From assembly GCF_000499845.2 (NCBI RefSeq), contig NC_023756.2:31637660-31701659 (forward strand): a DNA stretch of 64,000 bases. Reading direction: 5' to 3'. This document shows, piece by piece, positions 22,994 to 34,046 of this stretch. Positions within the stretch are counted from its first letter, which is position 1. Every line of letters starts with the position of its first letter. The stretch is from Phaseolus vulgaris (Eukaryota > Streptophyta > Magnoliopsida > Fabales > Fabaceae). The position numbers and the translations under genes are program-made. The notes beneath the pieces are model-generated. The model did not search any database. It was not told the DNA's origin and was given only the letters and a program-made list of their open reading frames with translations.

Positions 22994-24676
22994 GAAACAT
23001 TCACAAAATTGTTTGAGGATATAATGTCAATTAGCGGATGTTCAGATGAGGAGGTTCTTACAATTGATCGTTATCCTGAGGGTCAAGCTAAGGTTTGTTT
23101 GAAATGATGTTTTTTGTTTTTAAGTAGACATGACAATTACATTTATTTATCTTTAATTTTAATTATTATACTGTATTTGTATTTGATTTTGATATACAGG
23201 TGTTTAGGCATAATTGCAGGTCAAAGTGTTTGGCTGTTGTGAACATGGTTATAACTTTGGAACAAAAGAGTATTATACAGTCCACCCCATTTGGATGGCT
23301 TTTGTTTGTTCGTGAGGACATCAAATTGAGCCGTGGACTTTTAAGTAAGTTATGTAGTTCTTGGGTGGAGAGGAAGCAATGTTTTTCAATTCATAATCAA
23401 TTTGTGTCGTTTAGTTTGGTAGATGTGTGTTTAGGTGTGGTCTTAGAGTAGGTGGTAGAAAAATTGATTTAAGGAAAAGTAGTATTATATCTCACATAAG
23501 GAGTTTTTTTGAAGAAGGTCATGTAACTGTGGAAATGATATATTCTGTTATTTTGAAACTTGGGAATGATATTTCCTCAGAGGACTTTTGTAAGTTGTAT
23601 GTCTTGTTAGGTTTGTCGGAGTTTATTCTCCCTACTAGATTGGGTTTAGTTCATGATGGGTTATTTAACCTTGTTGATGATTTAGACAAACTTGATATGT
23701 ATAATTGGGGGGGTTTAGTGTATGAGATTTTGGTTGATAGTTTGTGTTCAGCTTCAAAATGGATTACGCGGTGAAATATGTCGTATATCCATGTGGATGG
23801 TTGCGTTTACCTCTTGCAGGTAAAATGAAACATTTTTGTTATCAGTAAATGTTTGTAATAATTGTGCATCTGTGTTGACCTTTTAATAAATGCCTTTTTT
23901 GTATTCATTGTTCAGATATGGACGATGGAACATTTGTTCTCTTATAAGCGTCAAGTACCTACTAGTGGGAATAAATATCCCCGTATCATGCATTGGATGA
24001 ATGTTAGAGTTGGTGACCATGAACTTGAACGTGGTCTACGTAAGAATAAGGTATTTTTTTTTTTTTTGTAATTTGTATTACCTTAATGTTGTTTTGAATG
24101 TAGATAATTATTTTTGGAATTATATATGTCAACAAACAGGTTGTTGTTGAATTATGTGCTTCCAATGAAGAAGTTTGCAGTAAATTTGTTGAAGAAGCTT
24201 TTGACCAAATTGGGTGTCGAATTACGAAGAAGAAACCAACAAAGGATGAAGTCCGTGCAATGAGGGTGAAAGTTCTTCAACTGATGCGGAAATCTGAGGA
24301 GCAGGAATTATTAATCACAAGTATGGAGAAAGAGGTTAATGACATAGTTGAGTTAATTGCAAGGAGAAATTGTCTTCGTCGTGATACTCAGTCAGAAGTA
24401 GTTGAAGTTGAACCTCTTGCAATGGATTGCACATACTTGAAAAAGGCAGAAAGCAGTTATGAAGATGTAGATGAAGTAGAACCAAATGAAGAATTTAACA
24501 GTCATGAAGATGTACATGAAGATAAACAATTACATGTAGAAGAAGTCCAACCTAATGAAGAAGTCAACATGTTTCCTAAAATGAACGTTGAACCGAGGAA
24601 ACGTTTCAAGAGTGCTGTTTTGAAAACACCTTGGACCACATATTCAAAGAGGAAGCCAAAAAAACCCAAAAAATGA
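22994..24676 (+). pseudogene. DUF1985-type protein of the MULE, without protease domain, two lesions
   Basis: Exons: 22994-23092, 23200-23819, 23916-24050 and 24140-24676, all with GT-AG borders and compatible phases. The second exon carries the DUF1985-like block: VDVCLG, LRVGGRKIDL, VEMIYSVILKLG, FCKLYVLLGLSEF, LDMYNWGGLVYE and, after a stop, HVDGCVYLLQ. The same order of motifs occurs at 36038-36664 in the Ulp1 gene. One base is missing near 23437 (frame change inside LGL/VGL), and a TGA at 23772-23774 interrupts the end of the exon. The last exon is Lys/Glu-rich with repeated V-E-P-N-E-E-type acidic segments and a basic end (KRKPKKPKK), perhaps nuclear. There is no protease motif, so this looks like the truncated partner of the Ulp1 protein. 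Function unknown. Confidence 0.7.
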
Positions 24677-24919
24677 TACTTCATTAATGGATATGTTTAT
24701 AGGTGCTTTTTGTTTTTAAGTTAGTGGATGTATGCTTTGCTGACATTGTTGAAACCATTGTAATTTGTAGTATTGCACCAATAATTTTGTTGAGGAGTAA
24801 TTATTGTGGAAACTCTGAATGTGTAAGTGGATTAATTTTGTTATTCATTAACAGTATTGTTATTCATTACTTTTGTAGTATTGTTTTTATTAATGAACTT
24901 TGTTCTGATTATTGAAAAA

Positions 24920-27715
24920 CCCAATGAGGTAGTCTTTTACCAATGGATTGCCTGAACCTCCAATGAGGTCCCTGGACTCCCATCTGAACCCTCTTTGCAG
25001 ACGAAAAATCCAAAACTGATGACCCAGTTGCAGACTTAAGTGACTGTGCAAAAACTACAACATAGGTCCCCAGTTAAAATAACAGGGGTCCCCACTTATA
25101 TAAATACACCAGAAATTGAGGTAGACTTTCACCAATGAATGGTCTGAACCTCCAATGAGGTCCCTGGACTCCCATCAGAACCCTCTTTGCAGCCAAAAAA
25201 TCCAAAACTGATGACCCAGTTGCAGGATTAAGTGACTGTGCAAAAACTACAACATAGCTCCCCAGTTAAAATAACAGGGGTCCCCACTTATATAAATACA
25301 CCAGAAATTGAGGTAGACTTTCACCAATGAATGGCCTGAACCTCCAATGAGGTCCCTGGACTCCCATCTGAACCCTCTTTGCAGCCAAAAAATCCAAAAC
25401 TGATGACCCAGTTGCAGGATTAAGTGACTGTGCAAAAACTACAACATAGGTCCCCAGTTAAAATAACAGGGTCCCCACTTATATAAATACACCAGAAATT
25501 GAGGTAGACTTTCACCAATGAATGGCCTGAACCTCCAATGAGGTCCCTGGACTCCCATCAGAACCCTCTTTGCAGACGAAAAATCCAAAACTGATGACCC
25601 AGTTGCAGGATTAAGTGACTGTGCAAAAACTACAACATAGGTCCCCAGTTAAAATAACAGGGGTCCCCACTTATATAAATACACCAGAAATTGAGGTAGA
25701 CTTTCACCAATGAATGGCCTGAACCTCCAATGAGGTCCCTGGACTCCCATCTGAACCCTCTTTGCAGCCAAAAAATCCAAAACTGATGACCCAGTTGCAG
25801 GATTAAGTGACTTTGCAAAAACTACAACATAGGTCCCCAGTTAAAATAACAGGGGTCCCCACTTATATAAATACACCAGAAATTGAGGTAGACTTTCACC
25901 AATGAATGGCCTGAACCTCCAATGAGGTCCCTGGACTCCCGTCTGAACCCTCTTTGCAGCCAAAAAATCCAAAACTGATGACCCAGTTGCAGGATTAAGT
26001 GACTGTGCAAAAACTACAACATAGATCCCCAGTTAAAATAACAGGGGTCCCCACTTATATAAATACACCAGAAATTGAGGTAGACTTTCGCCAATGAATG
26101 GCCTGAACCTCCAATGAGGTCCCTGGACTCCCATCTGAACCCTCTTTGCAGCCAAAAAATCCAAAACTGATGACCCAGTTGCAGGATTAAGTGATTGTGC
26201 AAAAACTACAACATAGGTCCCCAGTTAAAATAACAGGGGTCCCCACTTATATAAATACACCAGAAATTGAGGTAGGCTTTCACCAATGAATGGCCTGAAC
26301 CTCTAATGAGGTCCCTGGACTCCCATCTGACCCCTCTTTGCAGCCAAAAAATCCAAAACTGATGACCCAGTTGCAGGATTAAGTGACTGTGCAAAAACTA
26401 CAACATAGGTCCCCATTTAAAATAACAGGGGTCCCCACTTATATAAATACACTAGAAATTGAGGTAGACTTTCACCAATGAATGGCCTGAACCTCCAATG
26501 AGGTCCCTGGACTCCCATCTGAACCCTCTTTGCAGCCAAAAAATCCATAACTGATGACCCAGTTGCAGGATTAAGTGACTTTGCAAAAACTACAACATAG
26601 GTCCCAGTTAAAATAACATGGGTCCCCACTTATATAAATACACTAGAAATTGAGGTAGACTTTCACCAATGAATGGCCTGAACCTGGAATGAGGTCCCTG
26701 GACTCCCATCTGAACCCTCTTTGCAGCCAAAAAATGCAAAACTGATGACCCAGTTGCAGGATTAAGTGACTGTGCAAAAACTACAACATAGGTCCCCAGT
26801 GAAAATAACAGGGGTCCCCACTTATAAAAATACACCAGAAATTGAGGTAGACTTTCACCAATGAATGGCCTGAACCTCCAATGAGGTCTCTGGACTCCCA
26901 TCTGAACCCTCTTTGCAGCCAAAAAATCTAAAACTGATGACCCAGTTGCAGGACTAAGTGACTGTGCAAAAACTACAACATAGGTCCCCAGTTAAAATAA
27001 CAGGTGTCCCCACTTATATAAATACACCAGAAATTGAGGTAGACTTTCACCAATGAATGGCCTGAACCTCCAATGAGGTCCCTGGACTCCCATCTGACCC
27101 CTCTTTGCAGACGAAAAATCCAAAAGTGATGACCCAGTTGCAGGATTAAGTGACTGTGCAAAAACTACAACATAGGTCCCCAGTTAAAATAACAGGTGTC
27201 CCCACTTATATAAATACACCAGAAATTGAGGTAGACATTCACCAATGAATGGCCTGAACCTTCAATGAGGTCCCTGGACTCCCATCTGAACCCTCTTTGC
27301 AGCCAAAAAATCCAAAACTGATGACCCAGTTGTAGGATTAAGTGACTGTGCAAAAACTACAACATAGGTCCCCAGTTAAAATAACAGGGGTCCCCACTTA
27401 TATAAATACACCAGAAATTGAGGTAGACTTTCACCAATGAATGGCCTGAACCTCCAATGAGGTCCCTGGACTCCCATCTGAACCCTCTTTGCAGACGAAA
27501 AATCCAAAACTCATGACCCAGTTGTAGGATTAAGTGACTGTGCAAAAACTACAACATAGCTCCCCAGTGAAAATAACAGGGGTCCCCACTTATATAAATA
27601 CACCAGAAATTAAGGATTAAATTACCCAGTTGTAGGATTAAATTACTTTTCACAAACTACAACATAGGTCCCCAGTTAAAATAAATGGGGTCCCCACTTA
27701 CATAAAAACAGCAAA
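24920..27715 (+). repeat. 192-bp tandem array 1 (14 full units)
   Basis: The landmark CAATGAGGTCCCTGG occurs at 24961, 25153, 25345, 25536, 25728, 25920, 26112, 26304, 26496, 26687, 26879, 27071, 27263 and 27455, i.e. every 192 bp with two 191-bp steps. Units are about 95% or more alike. Each contains a pair of GGTCCCC motifs about 23 bp apart (AGGTCCCCAGTTA and GGGTCCCCACTTAT). Partial, more diverged copies mark both edges. The array fills the space between the 3' ends of the DUF1985 gene and the HROB-like gene. Its repeated 62-codon minus-strand frames are by-products. Confidence 0.97.
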
Positions 27716-27803
27716 AAAACTGAGATGTTAATAATCGTCATTTAACATTATTTGACGTCACATACAAGTTCGAACTACATAATATTGAAGATTGTCTAAT
27801 TCC

Positions 27804-28910
27804 TTATTTTTTGATGGCCTTGAATAATAACTCCATCTTTTCTGCATCTGAAAATTGATGAGGAAGGCAAATGTTAGACAATATACATGGGCAACTTTCA
27901 TTATAATTTTTAAAGTGTTGTTCATTTCTTGTATTTTACCTAGAGTCGTGGGTGGAAGTCTTACTACTGGATGACAAGCACGAACTAAGTCATCAGTGGG
28001 TGGACATATGTCAGAATTGAAAACCTACATGAATGACAATTTAATTTCAACCATGTAATGTAATCTAAAGAAGACGATTATTATTTTAACTTGCACAGTT
28101 GTATTACATTTATTTTGATTGACTACATACCTTGACAATGTTGTTAAGAGTGATATTAAGGTAGAAGTTCCTTTGATTTGGAGTGAAAATGCCCACCTAA
28201 AAAACACACAAAAATACTTGTATGAATGACATGACATATGGAATTGTAAAAGAAAAGTTTGTTTTTCACCAGGTTAATACATTCTTTAAGACTAAAACAG
28301 AGCCAACTTCAATTAGAGAACCAAATTCTTCATTCTTTAAAACCTTCCCATGAACACTTGCACTTGCAGTCCCCGTCCGATCCTCTAAAGCAAGAAATTT
28401 AATATACAACTTGTTTTGCAAAATGTAAGAAAGATTACATAATAGGTATATTACCTTAATTGTTATTAACATGTCTCCTAGACCATTGTGCTTGCATGAT
28501 TTGATTAGACAACTTAAGAGTGGGAAAACATCTAATTCTTTCAAACTTCCCAGGAATGATCTCTGTTCAGAACCACGTCCTTCAATTTCTCCTTCTCAAT
28601 AAAATGAAAACATCATTAGACATAAACTTTTGTTGTTCCATTCTAAAAAAGGTGATTGAGTATTACCTTGGAATTGAAGGAATTTTTCTGCCCATTTCCA
28701 TTGGTTGGATGTAAAATCACGATCATAAGTTTGTTGACCTATACAGTTTATAAATTCTTGAGTGTTCACTGGCTGGTCAGAGTTCCGATTAAGGATCATG
28801 GCTTGCACATTACCAGCTGGTCCCGGAATGACATTGGTAGTAGAGTTGCAACGTCGTACATAACTACCAATGTCATTGTCGTCGATATCAAGCCCTTCCC
28901 ATGACTCCAT
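27804..28910 (-). CDS. HROB-like OB-fold protein, six exons, 225 residues
   Basis: HROB (DUF4539/OB-fold) proteins help recruit the MCM8-MCM9 helicase in homologous recombination. Exons on the minus strand: 28910-28667, 28591-28455, 28382-28281, 28196-28131, 28024-27940 and 27847-27804. All introns are GT-AG, the total is 678 bp, and the frame is open to TAA at 27806-27804. Seen: the N-terminal NVIPGPAGNVQAMIL signature with NTQEF, then SCLIKSCKHNGLGDMLITIK, DRTGTASASVHGKVL, FGSLIEVGSVLVLKNVGIF and FYLNITLNNIVKVF. This is the order of the family's OB-fold, including the splice junctions. Length is short for the family: the long disordered N-terminus is missing, only about 28 residues precede the signature. 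It lies inside the MULE, back to back with the transposase. Known: family role. Inferred: that it is expressed and serves the element. Confidence 0.78.
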
Positions 28911-28955
28911 TTGGAATGGATGTATAGTTGAACAAATTCATCCTATCGCATGCCC

Positions 28956-28964
28956 TATATATAG
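28956..28964 (-). promoter_or_regulatory. TATA box of the HROB-like gene
   Basis: TATATATAG on the minus strand lies 46-54 bp before the ATG at 28910, giving a short leader. Position and sequence fit a plant TATA element. Confidence 0.6.
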
Positions 28965-30076
28965 ATGAACGTTGGGCACATGTTATTGAAGGAAGGAAAA
29001 GGGACGAAAATGGAAGAATTTGTTTTTTAAAATATTTTTAAAGGTTAGGTGCGGTTTAGGTGGGTGCCATATAAAGATGAATGTTTGGCACATGTTCACA
29101 TTTCAAGCAAGGAAAAAGCAGATGTATTGTCTAATTAATAACCCTTAATAACATATCATAAATGCAACAATAATTTGTTTTTTTAAATAATTTTTAATAT
29201 CAGGTGCAGTTTAGGTGTGGTACAGTTTAGGTGAGTGGCATTTAAAGATGAACTTTGGGCACATGTTCACGTTTCAAGCAAGGAAAAAGTAAATGTCTTG
29301 TCTAATAATAACTTAGCATAAATGCATCAATAATTTAATTTAAAATATGTTTTAAAGTGAGGTGCAGTACGGTACTTCTTAAAATGGCAATAAATGCTAA
29401 TTTGCCATGAATGTTACGTGCAAAGATAGTTTTGCTCCAACTTTATCTTTAGTTTTTTGCAGGTGGGGTTCATTCCTCAATGCCACAAATGCTGATTTTT
29501 CCATTCACACATTAAAGAGAAAGTGTGTGCCCTTCATTCTACCACGTCCAACACCACGTCCAGCATCCCCTCCACCACTGTCAGCATTCATTATAGCACC
29601 AGTTCTTCTTCATTCTACTTCCTTGCATTAACTACAAATTCAAAAGCAGATAACGTCCACCACTGTCAGCATTCATTGATAGCAACAGTTCTTCTTCATT
29701 GTTCTTCACTGCATTAACTAGAAATTCAAGGGCAGATAACGTCCAGCACTGTCAGCATTCACTAATCTTCATTGTTCTTCATTGCATTAAATACAAATTC
29801 AAGAGCAGTTAACGTCCACCACGGTCAGCATCCATTGAAGGTTCTGTTGGTGAAGGTACTCTTGCATTCAATACATAGCTTATTTTGTAACTTTGTGCAA
29901 ATTGTTAAATAATGCATAAAAGTAGTCATAGTTCTTTAATGATGCAGTAGATTTATTTTGTTCATTGTTTTAAATTTTTAAGTTAAGTTATATAAAGAAA
30001 ATAGTATACATGTGCATTAATGTTTTTTGTGAACGTCAATTAAGCTAAGCATTGTACACACAACAGGTTTAAGGTA
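28965..30076. promoter_or_regulatory. Divergent intergenic region between HROB-like gene and transposase, with direct repeats
   Basis: About 1.1 kb without a coding region. A block containing AAGATGAA, TTTGGCACATGTTCAC and TTTCAAGCAAGGAAAAAG recurs at about 29049-29145 and 29198-29315, with a shorter version at 28960-29000. A second set with the words ACTGTCAGCATTCA and GATAACGTCCA is repeated at 29580, 29665, 29751 and 29824 (steps 85, 86 and 73 bp). Such repeats near divergent starts may bind regulators; this is inference. Confidence 0.55.
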
Positions 30077-32783
30077 ATGGCAGATTTGTCACTTGATGAC
30101 ATTCCGTTCTTAGAAGAATCTCAGCATTCGAATCATTTAGCTGGGAATGATTATGTGGAAAATATACTTCCTGATACAGATTCCCAGATCAATATTGATG
30201 AGTCTGTTCCAAATGTAGTTGATGAATCAGCTCCTACAGTTGGAATGTGTTTTGACACTGCAGATGCCGTGAAAAGTTATTACCGACAATATGGCATTAA
30301 AAAGGGTTTTGCAATTAGAACTCGAAGTTCAAAAAAAGGACCTGACAAGGAATTAAGGTACTTTATCTTGGTATGTGCTAGGGCGGGAAATTACATGTCT
30401 GCGATTCCACCAGAATTAAGCACTCACCCTACTCAGACGGTTGAATGTCCGGCTCGTATAACTGTTGGAATAAAAGAAGGCAAGTGGTATATTATGTCGG
30501 TACACGAGGAACACTCACATCAATTGAGCCCGACGAATTCTAGATTGTTTCACGGTAATAGGAAAATATCTTTGCAAACAAAAAGAGTGTTGGATATTAA
30601 TGACAATGCTGGGGTTCGTATAAATAAGACTTTTAGGTCTTTTGTGTCTGCTGCTGGTGGTTACGAGAATCTCAACTTTGTTGAACGAGATGTGCGTAAT
30701 TATGTTGCCCAAAGTAGGAGAGCATTGGGGAAGGAAGGTGATGGAAAAGCTCTCTTAAATCATTTCTGTCGCATGAGGGAATTGAATCCACAATTTTATT
30801 TTGACATTCATTTGGGCGATGATAACCGCATACGACATGTATTTTGGGCTGATGCTAGAAGCAGGGCAGCATGGGATAGTTTTGGAGACATTTTATGTTT
30901 CGATACCACATACCTAACAAATAAGTATGATATGTCGTTTGCACCTTTTGTTGGTGTAAATCATCACGGTCAATCAATATTGTTGGGATGTGGACTCCTA
31001 TCTTCTGAGGACACTGATGCTTTTGTGTGGCTTTTTCAAAGTTGGTTGCGTTGCATGTCAAACAGACCCCCCGTAGGCATTGTGACCGATCAATGCAGGG
31101 CAATGAAAATTGCAGTTGAAGTTGTGTTCCCAAATGCACGTCATAGGTGGTGTCTTTGGCACATTATGAAAAAAATTCCAGAAAAACTTCAAGGATATAG
31201 TCAGTACAAGGAAATGAAACGTGGAATGAAGACAGTAGTGTATGAGTCCACAAGTGTTGATGATTTCTTGTCTTCGTGGGCAAATTTGATAAATACGTTT
31301 AACTTAAGTACAAACGATTGGCTTAGTACATTATTTGAAGAACGACATCGTTGGGTTCCTTGTTATCTAAAATCATTTTTTTGGGCCGGAATGTCAACAA
31401 CGCAAAGGAGTGAAAGCATGAATGCTTTTTTTGACGGGTACATTAATTCAAGCACAAGTCTCCAACAATTTGTGCAACAGTATGAGAACGCTCTGCAACA
31501 TAAGGCCGAATTAGAGTGTGAAGCGGATTTTGCTTCTCTTAACACCATAATTCCCTGCACATCTCAATCAGGCATTGAAAGACAGTTCCAATCGGAATAC
31601 ACACATGCAAAATTGAATGAGGTGCAAGGGGAGTTTAGAGGAAAAATGAATTGTGCTGTTACTAATGCCTATATTGAGGGTCATGCATGTCGTTTCACTG
31701 TTGTAGAGGAGTCTTTCCAAAATGGTAAACCTGAACACCGCAATGTAGTAGTTCTTTTTGACCGTGAACAACTAGATGTATGTTGCACTTGCTTGTTATT
31801 TGAATTTAGGGGAATTTTGTGTCGGCACTGCCTTGTTGTCCTTGCTCAAGAAAAAGTGACGAAAGTCCCAAAAAAGTATGTATTGGAAAGGTGGAGTAAA
31901 AATCTAAGGCGAAAGCACACGTACATAAGATCATCCTTTGGCACAAAAGACAAGGATCCACAAGTTCAAAGGTATGATGGATTGTGCAAGAAGTTTTATG
32001 ACATAGCTAAACATGCCAGCGGGGAAATTAATACAACAGAAATCTTCCATAAACAACTTGACAAATTTGTGTTGGAATATGGTCAACAAAGACATGATCA
32101 ACATAGGACAAAGCATAACATTTGTGGAGCTCTTGAACAACCAACACCAAGTACTCCTACCACAACAATCAACATGAACGGTGATATCCGTAGCCCTATA
32201 CTTGTGAAAAGAAAGGGTCGGCCGCGATCAACACGACAAAAATCCAGGTGTGAAAAGGCTCCGAGAAGAAAAAATACATGTACTAGACGTCAACTTCCTA
32301 GTCAGCCAACTACGGTTAGTAAAACAATTTCTTTTCATTATTTTGTTTACTTTGATATGTCAAATGTAAATATTATATCTAATTCAAAACTAAATGCCTT
32401 AGGGAATTGAGGAAGGAAGTTATGTGGGAGGTGTTCAAGCAAATCTGCCTGATCAAACTGAAGGAAACATGAATACATTCAATGGGATGACTAATGCAAT
32501 TGCAGGGGTACGTGTCTATTGTATTTGTTGTTGTACTTCTTCACTATTTTTCACGTTTGGAACTACCTGTTTTGTTTAATTACTACGAAATAAAGTGTAG
32601 GTGTCAAATACGGGGTCTGTTGGCTTTCTTTCATTGTTGAACTCAGTCCAAAGTAATTTACCAATATCTGAAGAATCAAATGCTTCAGAGTTGTTTAGGT
32701 TTGTGACCTTAAACCCAACAAATGTTCTATACATATCAATTTGTTCATGTAAGTTAAATTCATTATTTGGTTGCAGGTTGTAA
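30077..32783 (+). CDS. FAR1/MURA-like Mutator transposase
   Basis: Catalyses excision and insertion of the element and binds its ends. Exon 1 (30077-32314) encodes 746 residues, followed by exons 32403-32507 and 32601-32783; phases fit, giving about 841 residues. A last intron 32699-32776 would leave the same stop codon. Domains: acidic N-terminus; FAR1-type DNA-binding region about residues 55-155, including the VECPARI and HSHQLSP zinc-ligand segments; MULE transposase domain about 255-455 with putative catalytic Asp276 (CFDTTY), Asp338 (VTDQCRAM) and Glu446 (QRSESMN); SWIM zinc finger with Cys570, Cys572, Cys582 and His584; basic tail with RKGRPRSTRQK-like motifs. No stop or frameshift was seen, so the protein may be functional. 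The start was chosen at the first Met, shortly after a possible intron end (ACAACAG/GTTTAAGGTA). Relatives also include domesticated FAR1/FHY3 regulators, but the MULE context favours transposase. Confidence 0.93.
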
Positions 32784-33191
32784 TGAAGGATCCACAAAAC
32801 TTTTTGCACACAAGGAAGTCTTTTATATGACATAGAAGAGAACCTTTATCATTTTTGGTGCATCACAACTCCTCACTATTTGAACATCGTACATGGGATA
32901 AATTCCTATATGTATTGATAATACTTGTTGTACTGCAATGTTAAGTTACAAATCAATTTCATGTCTTCTTTGTTTCAACAGATGGTTATATAAAAATCAT
33001 TCTTGCACCATTTGGTTGTACCTTGTGTATTGAACAAAATGATAACCATGATGTCTTCAAAATACAATCATTTTAAATTTGTTGCATTGAATTTCGTTGA
33101 ATTGAATGACAATTAGGTTGGTCATAAAATTATTGTAATCCCCTCCCCTGCATGCATGCAGTTGCAGTGAGATAAAGCAACATGAAAACCA

Positions 33192-33850
33192 TAACCATGC
33201 AGAAAGTAATTCATGGGTCCCCACTTATTAACACATGGGTCCCCACTTATAGTATAAGGGTTTCTATGACCACCACATCAGGGTAAAACCCACCCAATTA
33301 ACATCCATACACTGGAAGTATGTCTCACTTGCACACAACATTCAATTCCATTTACAGGAATCCAAAATTTTATTTTAAATCAATGACCATGCACAAAGTT
33401 ATTGTTGGGTCCCCACTTATTAACACATGGGTCCCCACTTACAGTACAAGGGTTCCAATGACCACCACATCAGGGTAAAACCCACCCAATTAACATCCAT
33501 ACACTGGAAGTATGTCTCACTTGCACACAACATTCAATTCCATTTACAGGAATCTAAAATTTTATTTTAAATCAATGACCATGCACAAAGTTATTGTTGG
33601 GTCCCCACTTATTACCACATGGGTCCCCACTTACAGTACAAGGGTTCCAATGACCACCACATCAGGGTAAAACCCACCCAATTAACATCCATACACTGGA
33701 AGTATGTCTCACTTGCACACAACATTCAATTCCATTTACAGGAATCCAAATTTTTTTTTGAAATCAATGACCATGCACAAAGTTATTGTTGGGTCCCCAC
33801 TTATTAACACAAGGGTCCCTCTTACACTATAAGGGTTCCAATTAATTTAT
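33192..33850 (+). repeat. 192-bp tandem array 2 (about 3.3 units)
   Basis: Landmark CCATGC occurs at 33195, 33387, 33579 and 33771, an exact 192-bp step. Each unit has GGGTCCCCACTTATTAACAC followed by a second GGGTCCCCACTTA about 22 bp on, then ACCACCACATCAGGGTAAAA. The array follows the transposase gene and precedes the 3' end of the Ulp1-type gene. Sequence outside the paired GGTCCCC motifs is not obviously alignable with array 1. Confidence 0.95.
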
Positions 33851-34046
33851 TAACAAAGACCTTCACATTCATGTGCTCCAGTGACAACTTTCTGCCCAAA
33901 ATATGATATAAAAAAATTCTTAAATTAAATAAATTAAATGAAATTGAGAATGCTTCCATTCATTAAATAAAAGTATCTACATTGTTGACATAAACTCATA
34001 ATAAGTAACACTTTTTTTTGTTACAATTGAAAGTGTCCAATAAAAA

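Noticed and set aside
25247..27545. Row of 62-codon minus-strand reading frames every 192 bp
   Set aside because: They are the same frame of the satellite unit repeated. 192 is a multiple of three, and the frame breaks where a unit has 191 bp. No start context or family likeness.
24920..27715. CRISPR-like array
   Set aside because: Units are contiguous 192-bp repeats without short repeats and unique spacers, in a plant genome.
30515..32140. Minus-strand frames within the transposase gene
   Set aside because: Shadows of a well-supported plus-strand coding exon.
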